From: Corallium rubrum | Taxonomy: Eukaryota; Cnidaria; Anthozoa; Scleralcyonacea; Coralliidae | Length of the DNA stretch: 64,000 nucleotides | Assembly: GCA_964035015.1 (NCBI GenBank) | Contig: CAXIUP010000163.1 | Span: forward strand, 55,001 to 119,000 | Direction: 5' to 3' | In this document: positions 44,961 through 54,540 of the stretch, in pieces | How the letters are laid out: the number at the start of each line of letters is the position of its first letter | How positions within the stretch are numbered: the stretch's first letter is position 1 | Program-made: the position numbers and the translations under genes | Notes under the pieces: generated by a model | Seen by the model: only the letters and a program-made list of their open reading frames with translations | Database searches by the model: none | Told to the model about the DNA's origin: nothing

Positions 44961-44982
44961 TGTGAGTTGACACCCCCAGTGG

Positions 44983-44988
44983 AAGATG
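44983..44988. other. Target-site duplication AAGATG (left)
   Basis: AAGATG immediately precedes the Polinton end AGTAGTAATA and is repeated at 54288-54293 after TATTACTACT. Six bases is the length expected for Polintons/Mavericks. Confidence 0.95.
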
Positions 44989-45054
44989 AGTAGTAATACC
45001 CCCCCATATAGACCACAAAGGGATGCCGCCTCATTAAATATTCAATTTTTAATT

Positions 45055-45400
45055 ATTCATTCTCATGCTCCTTTGCGACCCTCTAACCCTAATCTCGTTA
45101 CGTCATTATGTTTCGTGCTCCTATATGACCCCCTAACCCTAATCTCACTCAACCCTCCCGGTTTTCACTACGTCATTATTTCTCATGCTCCTTTGCGACC
45201 CTCTAACCCTAATCTCATTACGTCATTATTTCTCATGCTCCTTTGGGACCTCCTAACCCTAACTTTCCCCCCTAACCCTAGCTGTCACTCAACCCCCGGT
45301 TTTCACTACGTCATACCGACTTATTATTTATTCATTCTCAGACTCCTTTGGGACGTAGTAACCCTAACTTCCCCCCTAACCTTAGATGTTACTTGACCCC
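45055..45400. repeat. CTAACCCTAA-rich minisatellite (left arm)
   Basis: Imperfect units of ~50-70 bp: TCATGCTCCTTTGCGACC, CTCTAACCCTAATCTC, then ACGTCATTA. The CCCTAACCCTAA words recall the animal telomere motif but are interspersed, not a true telomeric run. The mirror copy is at about 53876-54220. Confidence 0.85.
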
Positions 45401-47300
45401 CCCGTCGTAACCGATTGGTCTCCGACTGATTTCCGAAGTTACGTAAAAGGCACGGAACTTATCTCTTTATAACTAATAGAAACCAACTTTCATTTAAACC
45501 CTTAACCCTACTTATAGCCAACACTTGTGGGACACGTAAACGCATGGAGCATGCGTACAGTAAACTTTAACAAAATAGACGTTCTTCACAAGGAACTAAA
45601 GAGAAATTGATAGAGGCACTTTATATTTTTTATCTGAAACCTTGTCTGGAGGATTATAGAGAGTTCTGAACAGCGTAAGTGTCTGAATTGGCAGAGATAA
45701 CTGCTCTGGTCAAACCTGAATATTATTTGAATAATATGGAGACTTTGAATATTATATTAGTCAGAACCTAAATGACCAAACAGTCTTATACACGTTTGGT
45801 GGCAATAAGTGTTAACAATTTTAGAGAGTTATCGTTTACTTTGGCCTAGTTTGTAGAGGAACGAAACAGAAATGGATAGAGGCACTTTATATTTTTTATC
45901 TTAAACTTGGTTTGGAGGAATATAGCGGGTTTTTTGTTAAGTAATCCGAGTGTTATTTTCGAAGAGATGAATGTTGACAGTTTTGGTCGAATTATTGCCT
46001 ATCTAACCTTAGTCTATAACCTACTAGTGATTCCTTGGATGAAGAAACAGTTCGAGAAGTCGTAAGAAGACACAAATCAATTCGAAAAGCGAAGAGCAAA
46101 GACTTGTCCATATATAACTGAGATACATCATGGTTACTAGGCTTTCTCTTTATAAGTGAGGAAATTGTAGGAAGATAGAATGAAGAATCACTTCGAGAAA
46201 TCGTGAAAAGAACGATTTTAAGTGTCGATATATAAAGGCAAAGCAGTTTATTACTTTGAAAGCGTTGCTACGCTTTCTGTTACTAAGTGTGATATTTGCA
46301 TATTTATCCTCAGTGCACGTGCAGGAGACAAAAGAAAAAACTCATTAGGGGTCATTAAGAGGATTAAGCGCTTAGGCAAGTCTAGGCGATGTCATTAGCA
46401 GTGTTACCATAGCGTCCTTCATTCGTCTCAGGCTCCTTTGGGACCCTCTACTATTACTCAGACCCCCGTGTAATACGTCATAACCGATAGCTCTCCGATT
46501 AATTCCCGAAGTTCCAAATGTTTGACAAACGGTGTCTTTCATGTGTGGGGTCTCTGGAGTATACACCTCCTATTTTAAGTCTTTAGGTATTATGAGAATA
46601 TTTCGTTTGTATTCTTTCAATGACTTGGTGGCTCTTAAAAGCTTGTAATTTTTAAAATGTGATTTGTTTAAAGAAACATGTTTTTATAATAAGACTAAAT
46701 AACGAAATAAAGTTTCAAAAATATATAATTTCATATTTACCATCACACAAAGCTCCTAATATTTACAAACAACGCAAAAGTTAAAATCCATAAGTATCGG
46801 AATTATTTACAATCACTCGCTATCTATTACGGTTGTATATCCAATATATGTTAAATATCTCACAGTGTACATAAAAATCCATTACCTGTCAGTAGGACAA
46901 AGTAAATAAATCAAAATTGATTACTAATACTTAGATTGAGGAGATGTCTTTAGGAGTCCAAAACCGTTGTGTGAACACGGAACGGTTTGCCGTACTCGTA
47001 AGTCAAACGAGAAGTCGCGCGAGTATGAGGAATCGAATCGAGAAACTGTAAGAACGTAAGATACAGACGAAATATTATTTGTCTATGGAATGGTTGAGTG
47101 CAATGTTGCCAATATTTGTCTAAGTCCATGTACACTAATGATGTTAATGGCTCATTAGCAATTTAAACAAAAGAACGAGTCTGGGCGAGTCTGAGCGACG
47201 TCAGAGCTTAGACAAAGAAATCCTTATTAATATGCTTATTCACGGCGTCGGTTTTCTCGGCGTATCATTTGCTTACTATTTGCTGTTGGAGTAAGACCGC
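45400..47300. other. Non-coding arm of the Polinton derivative
   Basis: A duplicated segment is visible: ATTGATAGAGGCACTTTATA near 45607 and AATGGATAGAGGCACTTTATA near 45872, each followed by TTTTTTATCT. Short open frames (e.g. 46372-46566) have no recognised domain and are mirrored in the other arm. Confidence 0.6.
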
Positions 47301-47304
47301 AGAG

Positions 47305-47787
47305 ATGGAGGGTTTATATGAAAAATTGTTTTCAATGTTCGAAGATATTTACAATGAAATTTTGTGGGAAGAATATTCGAAGCTTTGTCGTGAAAAGTGC
47401 AATGGTTGTAGGACTAACCATCCTAGTCAGAAGCAACATAGTTGCCTAACAGATGATGAGCAACGGAGGTGGTGCTATGAAGAGACCAGGACAAACGTCG
47501 ACGAACGAATCTGGATAGAGTTCAACGAAGCGGGAGAGGCGTTGAAATTACGAAATCAAAGAGACTCTCAAAAAACTTCAGAGACAATGGTCGAGTCGAA
47601 GGAAATTGACGACTCGCCAAATATTCTTTCTATATCTGTTCTGTTTAGCTGTCCATTAAAGTATCTGTACGAAGTAAAAGACACAGGTGTAAAATTTACG
47701 AGTACGATAAATAATCCTCGGGAGGCTTACGAGGAGTATCTTCTTGAAAAGTCTAGAAACTTAACGACGAAAAGCAATCTGAACTAA
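47305..47787 (+). CDS. Uncharacterised Polinton-encoded protein with Cys/His cluster (left copy)
   Basis: I choose ATG at 47305 (MEGLYEKLFSMFEDIYNE), giving 160 codons, because the frame upstream has no ATG. The N-terminal third is acidic and helical. It holds a cluster CREKCNGCRTNHPSQKQHSC that could bind zinc. Another conserved-looking block is VLFSCPLKYLYEVKDTGV. I do not recognise the family. The right arm copy (51490-51972) has the same predicted protein, so it is intact in both. Transcribed toward the ATPase. Confidence 0.7.
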   Translation: MEGLYEKLFSMFEDIYNEILWEEYSKLCREKCNGCRTNHPSQKQHSCLTDDEQRRWCYEETRTNVDERIWIEFNEAGEALKLRNQRDSQKTSETMVESKEIDDSPNILSISVLFSCPLKYLYEVKDTGVKFTSTINNPREAYEEYLLEKSRNLTTKSNLN

Positions 47788-48089
47788 TGCTATATGTGTT
47801 GTGAGAACATTATCGAGTTAATCCAAAGCTAAATTATGTTTTAAGTTAAAAAAATTACTTGAACTATATAGTGTGTAAGAAAGATGTGTAGACCTGAAGA
47901 AAAATTCATAAAGACATACGAGCAACATTATAGTTCTTTGTAGTTTATTTTCATATTTATAACAAATTACAGTGTGCAAATTGACAGCTAATTATTTACA
48001 TAAACTGTCCTGCGTTTACGATTTCTTCTAGCGCACCCACTTCTTAGAGATATCGTTTGTTTCTCTGTTGTCAAAGCACTGCTCGCTCT

Positions 48090-48474
48090 TTATGGGGAAT
48101 TTTGATATTTTCCGGGTTTTTTGCGTTGTTTATTATTTACGGACTCCCCATGCTGCTCTCTTAGATAATTATTGAAGTTTGTTGCCATTTCCTCTTGTCT
48201 CTTTATAATGCTTTTCAAAATTTTCTCCATATTTAGTTCTGTGCTGTCTGCGATAGGTTCTTTACTCTGTAAAGGAACACATATTCCACTTTTACTCCAT
48301 TTTAGCCAATTTAGCGCGTTCTTTGATATCCATGTGATGTACCTGGTCAAGATGATTTGCTAGCCTTGCAAGATTAGTGCTTCCGCACCCGAAGACAGGA
48401 CAGTTTCTACGTGTGCGACCCATGTTTAGTTGTTTACTCGAGCAATAACAGAAAGCATTTGACATTTTTGGCAT
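48090..48474 (-). pseudogene. C2H2-type finger protein of Polinton, frameshifted (left copy)
   Basis: The minus strand begins MPKMSNAFCYCSSKQ (with a better start at MGRTRRNCPVFGC), then GCGSTNLARLANHLDQVHHM, a C2H2-like finger (CPVFGC...HLDQVHH). The frame ends at KLAKME. The continuation (WLKWSKSGICVPLQSKEP, then a Lys/Gln-rich helix) is in a neighbouring frame, so one indel near 48300-48310 broke the gene. The right arm has the same break. Confidence 0.65.
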
Positions 48475-48479
48475 GTTAG

Positions 48480-48955
48480 ATGCTTTTATTAGGCCCTTTT
48501 AGGCCTTATTTGGCCTATTTTGGCCCGTTTAGGCCTTTTGGCCCGTTCAAAGATACCCCCATCATCCCTGGGGCACCGCCCCCCAAAGATACTACCAATA
48601 CCCCTAGGGTGCCCCCAAACATATCCCCATCACCCCTGGTAACTTATACATTTAACCTGTACCAAAGGAATATCAGAAAGACATATACATTATTTGTAAA
48701 TACTTTATTGAACTTCAGCATAGTACAGAAGATAATGTGTCAACGATTCACCAGTAACTTTAATTCTTATAATTGGTGTCATTCCAATACTATGGCGTTT
48801 AGATTGATTGTAGGAGTACACTAGTTTTTTGTAATACTGGTTTCTTTCGTTTGATGAAATCTAAACATATATTCAAAATGCACCGTCCTGTATAGCCTTT
48901 AATAAACCATTATCAGTATGTTTCAATGTCGCTTTTCTCAGGTATTCAGCACTTA
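48480..48955. other. Intergenic, Polinton arm
   Basis: Contains a GGCCCGTTTAGGCC-type short tandem (48492-48545) and GATACCCCCATCACCCCTGG-like direct repeats (48552-48640). Between the finger and ATPase frames; no gene recognised. Confidence 0.5.
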
Positions 48956-48958
48956 TTT

Positions 48959-49777
48959 TCATACCCGGGGTTGATATACATAATGTGTATCAGTCGGAAA
49001 TATCCCTGATCTTACTCGGATTTCATCGGGACATGTCGGCGTGAGATCGACAAACAGGTAAGAATACGGGTCTTTGGTTGCCATCTGGTAGGCTTGCTGG
49101 AAAAACTTTGTGTTGTCGGGATACAACTGTTTGGCTAGATGAGTTACTTGACTTGCATCACGAACATTTTTTGTTAGGACAAAGTAACTAGCGTTGAGAG
49201 AGATGGTACGATGGTCTTTGCTTTGATGAAATAAGTTTTGCACAATATAAATCACGCTGAGATTACCATGGTGCGATTTCTTCGTGAACAGCTTGGCAAT
49301 AATCGTATCTTTTTCTCCCATCATGTCATCAATGATAAATAGATTTCTTATTTGGGGATTAATACTATCCAATATAGATTCGGATAAACCTTGCACAAAC
49401 TGAATCCCAGGAATAAGAAGTTCCATTTTAGCAAACGTGTCTTGGTACTCAGAATAAAAATAAATTATATTTTCTGGGACAGGGTCGATCATGATTTGGG
49501 CGGTGGCTAACAATTCCTTGACAAAGGTTGTCTTCCCAGTCTTGGTCCCCCCAGAGACCAAGAGCCCAAAGGGATGTGTTAATTGTATGGAGTATGTATT
49601 TTTGTTGTCTTGGTAATTCGATGCGGTTCCATCAAATGGCGAATGCTTAAATGTAGAATCAGTAGACATCGTTTGAATTGGCCGATCTCCCCCATGCAGG
49701 ACTTTTATGTGGCGTTGTAAATTAAATTGTCTTGAAAAGCTCTTTCCGCAAATATTACAAGCGCTAGGCATGTTCAC
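48959..49777 (-). CDS. FtsK/A32-type packaging ATPase with N-terminal C2H2 finger
   Basis: An intact 272-codon frame starting ATG at 49777. Residues ~7-28 form a C2H2 finger (CNICGKSFSRQFNLQRHIKVLH). Walker A is GGTKTGKT at ~76-83, Walker B is NLFIIDDMM at ~145-153, and VIYIVQN at ~175-181 is the sensor-type strand. It belongs to the HerA/FtsK family of DNA-packaging ATPases found in Polintons and related double-stranded DNA viruses, and would pump DNA into a capsid. Here no capsid gene remains. The last ~88 codons lie in the inverted arm and are duplicated at 50055-50316. Confidence 0.88.
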   Translation of the reverse strand: MNMPSACNICGKSFSRQFNLQRHIKVLHGGDRPIQTMSTDSTFKHSPFDGTASNYQDNKNTYSIQLTHPFGLLVSGGTKTGKTTFVKELLATAQIMIDPVPENIIYFYSEYQDTFAKMELLIPGIQFVQGLSESILDSINPQIRNLFIIDDMMGEKDTIIAKLFTKKSHHGNLSVIYIVQNLFHQSKDHRTISLNASYFVLTKNVRDASQVTHLAKQLYPDNTKFFQQAYQMATKDPYSYLFVDLTPTCPDEIRVRSGIFPTDTHYVYQPRV

Positions 49778-49920
49778 ACAAGAACTCTCAAATTACTTGT
49801 GGAAATGTCCGGGAGAAAAGTACGATTATATCCTTGAGTTTCTTCTCTAATGCATGTGGGATATCAAAACGAACCAACTCGCAGCTGAACGTCACTTGGA
49901 CGTTACTTAGACGCCGCCTC

Positions 49921-50050
49921 TAAATGAATAACTCATGAGTTACTCATGAATAAATGAGTAACTCATGAGTAAATGAGTAACTCATGAGTAAATGAGTAAC
50001 TCACGAGTTACTCATGAGTAAATGAGTAACTCGTGAGTTGCTCATTTACT
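49921..50050. repeat. GAGTAACTCATGAGTAAAT repeat at the fold-back centre
   Basis: About six 19-bp units, each carrying the palindrome AACTCATGAGTT or a variant. It lies at the edge of the loop, directly beside the start of the right arm (50052). This may be the remnant of the rearrangement that created the palindrome. Confidence 0.92.
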
Positions 50051-50054
50051 CAAG

Positions 50055-50316
50055 CAAAGACCATCGTACCATCTCTCTCAACGCTAGTTACTTTGTCCTA
50101 ACAAAAAATGTTCGTGATGCAAGTCAAGTAACTCATCTAGCCAAACAGTTGTATCCCGACAACACAAAGTTTTTCCAGCAAGCCTACCAGATGGCAACCA
50201 AAGACCCGTATTCTTACCTGTTTGTAGATCTCACGCCGACATGTCCCGATGAAATCCGAGTAAGATCAGGGATATTTCCGACTGATACACATTATGTATA
50301 TCAACCCCGGGTATGA
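50055..50316 (+). pseudogene. Truncated ATPase C-terminal copy (right arm)
   Basis: Matches the last ~87 residues of the ATPase from SKDHRTISLN to YVYQPRV with no differences seen. The Walker A and B motifs are missing because the arm begins here, so it cannot be functional. Confidence 0.92.
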
Positions 50317-50801
50317 AAATAAGTGCTGAATACCTGAGAAAAGCGACATTGAAACATACTGATAATGGTTTATTAAAGGCTATACAGGACGGTGCATTTT
50401 GAATATATGTTTAGATTTCATCAAACGAAAGAAACCAGTATTACAAAAAACTAGTGTACTCCTACAATCAATCTAAACGCCATAGTATTGGAATGACACC
50501 AATTATAAGAATTAAAGTTACTGGTGAATCGTTGACACATTATCTTCTGTACTATGCTGAAGTTCAATAAAGTATTCACAAATAATGTATATGTCTTTCT
50601 GATATTCCTTTGGTACAGGTTAAATGTATAAGTTACCAGGGGTGATGGGGATATGTTTGGGGGCACCCTAGGGGTATTGGTAGTATCTTTGGGGGGCGGT
50701 GCCCCAGGGATGATGGGGGTATCTTTGAACGGGCCAAAAAGGCCTAAACGGGCCAAAATAGGCCAAATAAGGCCTAAAAGGGCCTAATAAAAGCATCTAA
50801 C

Positions 50802-51249
50802 ATGCCAAAAATGTCAAATGCTTTCTGTTATTGCTCGAGTAAACAACTAAACATGGGTCGCACACGTAGAAACTGTCCTGTCTTCGGGTGCGGAAGCACT
50901 AATCTTGCAAGGCTAGCAAATCATCTTGACCAGGTACATCACATGGATATCAAAGAACGCGCTAAATTGGCTAAAATGGAGTAAAAGTGGAATATGTGTT
51001 CCTTTACAGAGTAAAGAACCTATCGCAGACAGCACAGAACTAAATATGGAGAAAACTTTGAAAAGCATTATAAAGAGACAAGAGGAAATGGCAACAAACT
51101 TCAATAATTATCTAAGAGAGCAGCATGGGGAGTCCGTAAATAATAAACAACGCAAAAAACCCCGGAAAATATCAAAATTCCCCATGAAGAGCGAGCAGTG
51201 CTTTGACAACAGAGAAACAAACGATATCTCTAAGAAGTGGGTGCGCTAG
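50802..51249 (+). pseudogene. C2H2-type finger protein of Polinton, frameshifted (right copy)
   Basis: Mirror of 48090-48474, with the same frame break between KERAKLAKME and WLKWSKSG. It also differs by Ile to Thr in LNMEKTLKS and by an indel after RKKP that changes the C-terminus. Confidence 0.65.
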
Positions 51250-51489
51250 AAGAAATCGTAAACGCAGGACAGTTTATGTAAATAATTAGCTGTCAATTTG
51301 CACACTGTAATTTGTTATAAATATGAAAATAAACTACAAAGAACTATAATGTTGCTCGTATGTCTTTATGAATTTTTCTTCAGGTCTACACATCTTTCTT
51401 ACACACTATATAGTTCAAGTAATTTTTTTAACTTAAAACATAATTTAGCTTTGGATTAACTCGATAATGTTCTCACAACACATATAGCA

Positions 51490-51972
51490 TTAGTTCAGAT
51501 TGCTTTTCGTCGTTAAGTTTCTAGACTTTTCAAGAAGATACTCCTCGTAAGCCTCCCGAGGATTATTTATCGTACTCGTAAATTTTACACCTGTGTCTTT
51601 TACTTCGTACAGATACTTTAATGGACAGCTAAACAGAACAGATATAGAAAGAATATTTGGCGAGTCGTCAATTTCCTTCGACTCGACCATTGTCTCTGAA
51701 GTTTTTTGAGAGTCTCTTTGATTTCGTAATTTCAACGCCTCTCCCGCTTCGTTGAACTCTATCCAGATTCGTTCGTCGACGTTTGTCCTGGTCTCTTCAT
51801 AGCACCACCTCCGTTGCTCATCATCTGTTAGGCAACTATGTTGCTTCTGACTAGGATGGTTAGTCCTACAACCATTGCACTTTTCACGACAAAGCTTCGA
51901 ATATTCTTCCCACAAAATTTCATTGTAAATATCTTCGAACATTGAAAACAATTTTTCATATAAACCCTCCAT
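51490..51972 (-). CDS. Uncharacterised Polinton-encoded protein with Cys/His cluster (right copy)
   Basis: Mirror of 47305-47787 with the same 160-residue prediction, including the CxxC...HPSQ...HxC cluster. Start ATG at 51972. Conservation of the reading frame in both arms reflects recent duplication more than selection. Confidence 0.7.
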   Translation of the reverse strand: MEGLYEKLFSMFEDIYNEILWEEYSKLCREKCNGCRTNHPSQKQHSCLTDDEQRRWCYEETRTNVDERIWIEFNEAGEALKLRNQRDSQKTSETMVESKEIDDSPNILSISVLFSCPLKYLYEVKDTGVKFTSTINNPREAYEEYLLEKSRNLTTKSNLN

Positions 51973-51974
51973 CT

Positions 51975-53875
51975 CTGCGGTCTTACTCCAACAGCAAATA
52001 GTAAGCAAATGATACGCCGAGAAAACCGACGCCGTGAATAAGCATATTAATAAGGATTTCTTTGTCTAAGCTCTGACGTCGCTCAGACTCGCCCAGACTC
52101 GTTCTTTTGTTTAAATTGCTAATGAGCCATTAACATCATTAGTGTACATGGACTTAGACAAATATTGGCAACATTGCACTCAACCATTCCATAGACAAAT
52201 AATATTTCGTCTGTATCTTACGTTCTTACAGTTTCTCGATTCGATTCCTCATACTCGCGCGACTTCTCGTTTGACTTACGAGTACGGCAAACCGTTCCGT
52301 GTTCACACAACGGTTTTGGACTCCTAAAGACATCTCCTCAATCTAAGTATTAGTAATCAATTTTGATTTATTCACTTTGTCCTACTGACAGGTAATGGAT
52401 TTTTATGTACACTGTGAGATATTTAACATATATTGGATATACAACCGTAATAGATAGCGAGTGATTGTAAATAATTCCGATACTTATGGATTTTAACTTT
52501 TGCGTTGTTTGTAAATATTAGGAGCTTTGTGTGATGGTAAATATGAAATTATATATTTTTGAAACTTTATTTCGTTATTTAGTCTTATTATAAAAACATG
52601 TTTCTTTAAACAAATCACATTTTAAAAATTACAAGCTTTTAAGAGCCACCAAGTCATTGAAAGAATACAAACGAAATATTCTCATAATGCCTAAAGACTT
52701 AAAATAGGAGGTGTATACTCCAGAGACCCCACACATGAAAGACACCGTTTGTCAAACATTTGGAACTTCGGGAATTAATCGGAGAGCTATCGGTTATGAC
52801 GTATTACACGGGGGTCTGAGTAATAGTAGAGGGTCCCAAAGGAGCCTGAGACGAATGAAGGACGCTATGGTAACACTGCTAATGACATCGCCTAGACTTG
52901 CCTAAGCGCTTAATGCTCTTAATGACCCCTAATGAGTTTTTCTTTTGTCTCCTGCACGTGCACTGAGGATAAATATGCAAATATCACACTTAGTAACAGA
53001 AAGCGTAGCAACGCTTTCAAAGTAATAAACTGCTTTGCCTTTATATATCGACACTTAAAATCGTTCTTTTCACGATTTCTCGAAGTGATTCTTCATTCTA
53101 TCTTCCTACAATTTCCTCACTTATAAAGAGAAAGCCTAGTAACCATGATGCATCTCAGTTATATATGGACAAGTCTTTGCTCTTCGCTTTTCGAATTGAT
53201 TTGTGTCTTCTTACGACTTCTCGAACTGTTTCTTCATCCAAGGAATCACTAGTAGGTTATAGACTAAGGTTAGATAGGCAATAATTCGACCAAAACTGTC
53301 AACATTCATCTCTTCGAAAATAACACTCGGATTACTTAACCAAAAACCCGCTATATTCCTCCAAACCAAGTTTAAGATAAAAAATATAAAGCGCCTCTAT
53401 CCATTTCTGTTTCGTTCCTCTACAAACTAGGCCAAAGTAAACGATAACTCTCTAAAATTGTTAACACTTATTGCCACCAAACGTGTATAAGACTGTTTGG
53501 TCATTTAGGTTCTGACTAATATAATATTCAAAGTCTCCATATTATTCAAATAATATTCAGGTTTGACCAGAGCAGTTATCTCTGCCAATTCAGACACTTA
53601 CGCTGTTCAGAACTCTCTATAATCCTCCAGACAAGGTTTCAGATAAAAAATATAAAGTGCCTCTATCAATTTCTCTTTAGTTCCTTGTGAAGAACGTCTA
53701 TTTTGTTAAAGTTTACTGTACGCATGCTCCATGCGTTTACGTGTCCCACAAGTGTTGGCTATAAGTAGGGTTAAGGGTTTAAATGAAAGTTGGTTTCTAT
53801 TAGTTATAAAGAGATAAGTTCCGTGCCTTTTACGTAACTTCGGAAATCAGTCGGAGACCAATCGGTTACGACGGG
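51975..53875. other. Non-coding arm of the Polinton derivative (right)
   Basis: Mirror of 45400-47300. No independent genes. Differences from the left arm are few, for example AAAGCGCCTCTATC against AAAGTGCCTCTATC. Confidence 0.6.
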
Positions 53876-54220
53876 GGGTCAAGTAACATCTAAGGTTAGG
53901 GGGGAAGTTAGGGTTACTACGTCCCAAAGGAGTCTGAGAATGAATAAATAATAAGTCGGTATGACGTAGTGAAAACCGGGGGGTTGAGTGACAGCTAGGG
54001 TTAGGGGGGAAAGTTAGGGTTAGGAGGTCCCAAAGGAGCATGAGAAATAATGACGTAATGAGATTAGGGTTAGAGGGTCGCAAAGGAGCATGAGAAATAA
54101 TGACGTAGTGAAAACCGGGAGGGTTGAGTGAGATTAGGGTTAGGGGGTCATATAGGAGCACGAAACATAATGACGTAACGAGATTAGGGTTAGAGGGTCG
54201 CAAAGGAGCATGAGAATGAA
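53876..54220. repeat. TTAGGGTTAG-rich minisatellite (right arm)
   Basis: Reverse complement of the 45055-45400 array with the same unit order. Confidence 0.85.
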
Positions 54221-54287
54221 TAATTAAAAATTGAATATTTAATGAGGCGGCATCCCTTTGTGGTCTATATGGGGGGGTATTACTACT

Positions 54288-54293
54288 AAGATG
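54288..54293. other. Target-site duplication AAGATG (right)
   Basis: Second copy of the 6-bp duplication. Removing the Polinton and one copy joins the flanking BEL codons for S-G-R and W-P-L-G-R in one frame, showing the pre-insertion site. Confidence 0.95.
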
Positions 54294-54540
54294 GCCCCTT
54301 GGTCGCATTATCAAGCGTATCCGGGAGCAGATGGAAGAGTACGAGTCGCAGACGTTCAAATTGGGAAAGGTGTTATCAAGAGACCTATCATCAGGCTGTG
54401 TACTTTAGAGGAGCATTGAATTGGACAGTGTTGTTTGTAAGCATTTTACGGTACGTTGTTACACGAGCCTTGTTAAAGACAAAAAATTGTATTTATTGTT
54501 GATATTTTTTGACATTATTGCGTCAAGAAGAGGAGAATGA
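54288..54540 (+). pseudogene. BEL/Pao integrase C-terminal end and polypurine tract
   Basis: The plus strand continues WPLGRIIKRI, then a decayed tail with LGKVLSRD, ending at a stop near 54404. AAGAAGAGGAGAA at 54525-54537 is a plausible polypurine tract before an LTR. Confidence 0.75.

Larger units (their letters stand above)
41400..44988 (+). mobile_element. BEL/Pao retrotransposon, decayed 5' part
   Basis: Order on the plus strand: protease-like region (~41630-41990), RT (~42070-43300), RNase H tail (~43310-43510), integrase (43560-44960). Multiple stops, frameshifts and internal deletions are present. The integrase C-terminal region stops at 44988 and continues at 54288 beyond the Polinton insertion. 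No 5' LTR is recognised. Confidence 0.88.
44989..54287. mobile_element. Polinton/Maverick-derived foldback element with 4.2-kb inverted arms
   Basis: Starts AGTAGTAATACCCCCCC and ends with its exact reverse complement, flanked by a 6-bp duplication. The arms are 44989-49223 and 50052-54287 (about 4,235 bp each), nearly identical. I noted only scattered differences, for example single substitutions near 46345/52915 and one-base indels near 48535/50735. The 828-bp loop (49224-50051) holds most of the ATPase gene and a 19-bp palindromic repeat. Integrase, DNA polymerase B, capsid and protease genes are absent, so it must have been moved by products of a full element. Polinton TIRs are usually far shorter; 4.2 kb is exceptional. 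Confidence 0.88.

Noticed and set aside
45055..45400. Interstitial telomere
   Set aside because: CCCTAACCC words are separated by unrelated spacers and lie inside Polinton ends; not a telomeric run.
48480..48824. 114-codon frame with PPPKDTTNTPRVPP
   Set aside because: Low complexity over short direct repeats, mirrored in the other arm, with no start context or homology that I recognise.
44989..54287. Palindrome as a pure assembly artefact
   Set aside because: Both ends join BEL coding sequence with an exact 6-bp duplication, the arms carry arm-specific differences, and the loop is asymmetric.
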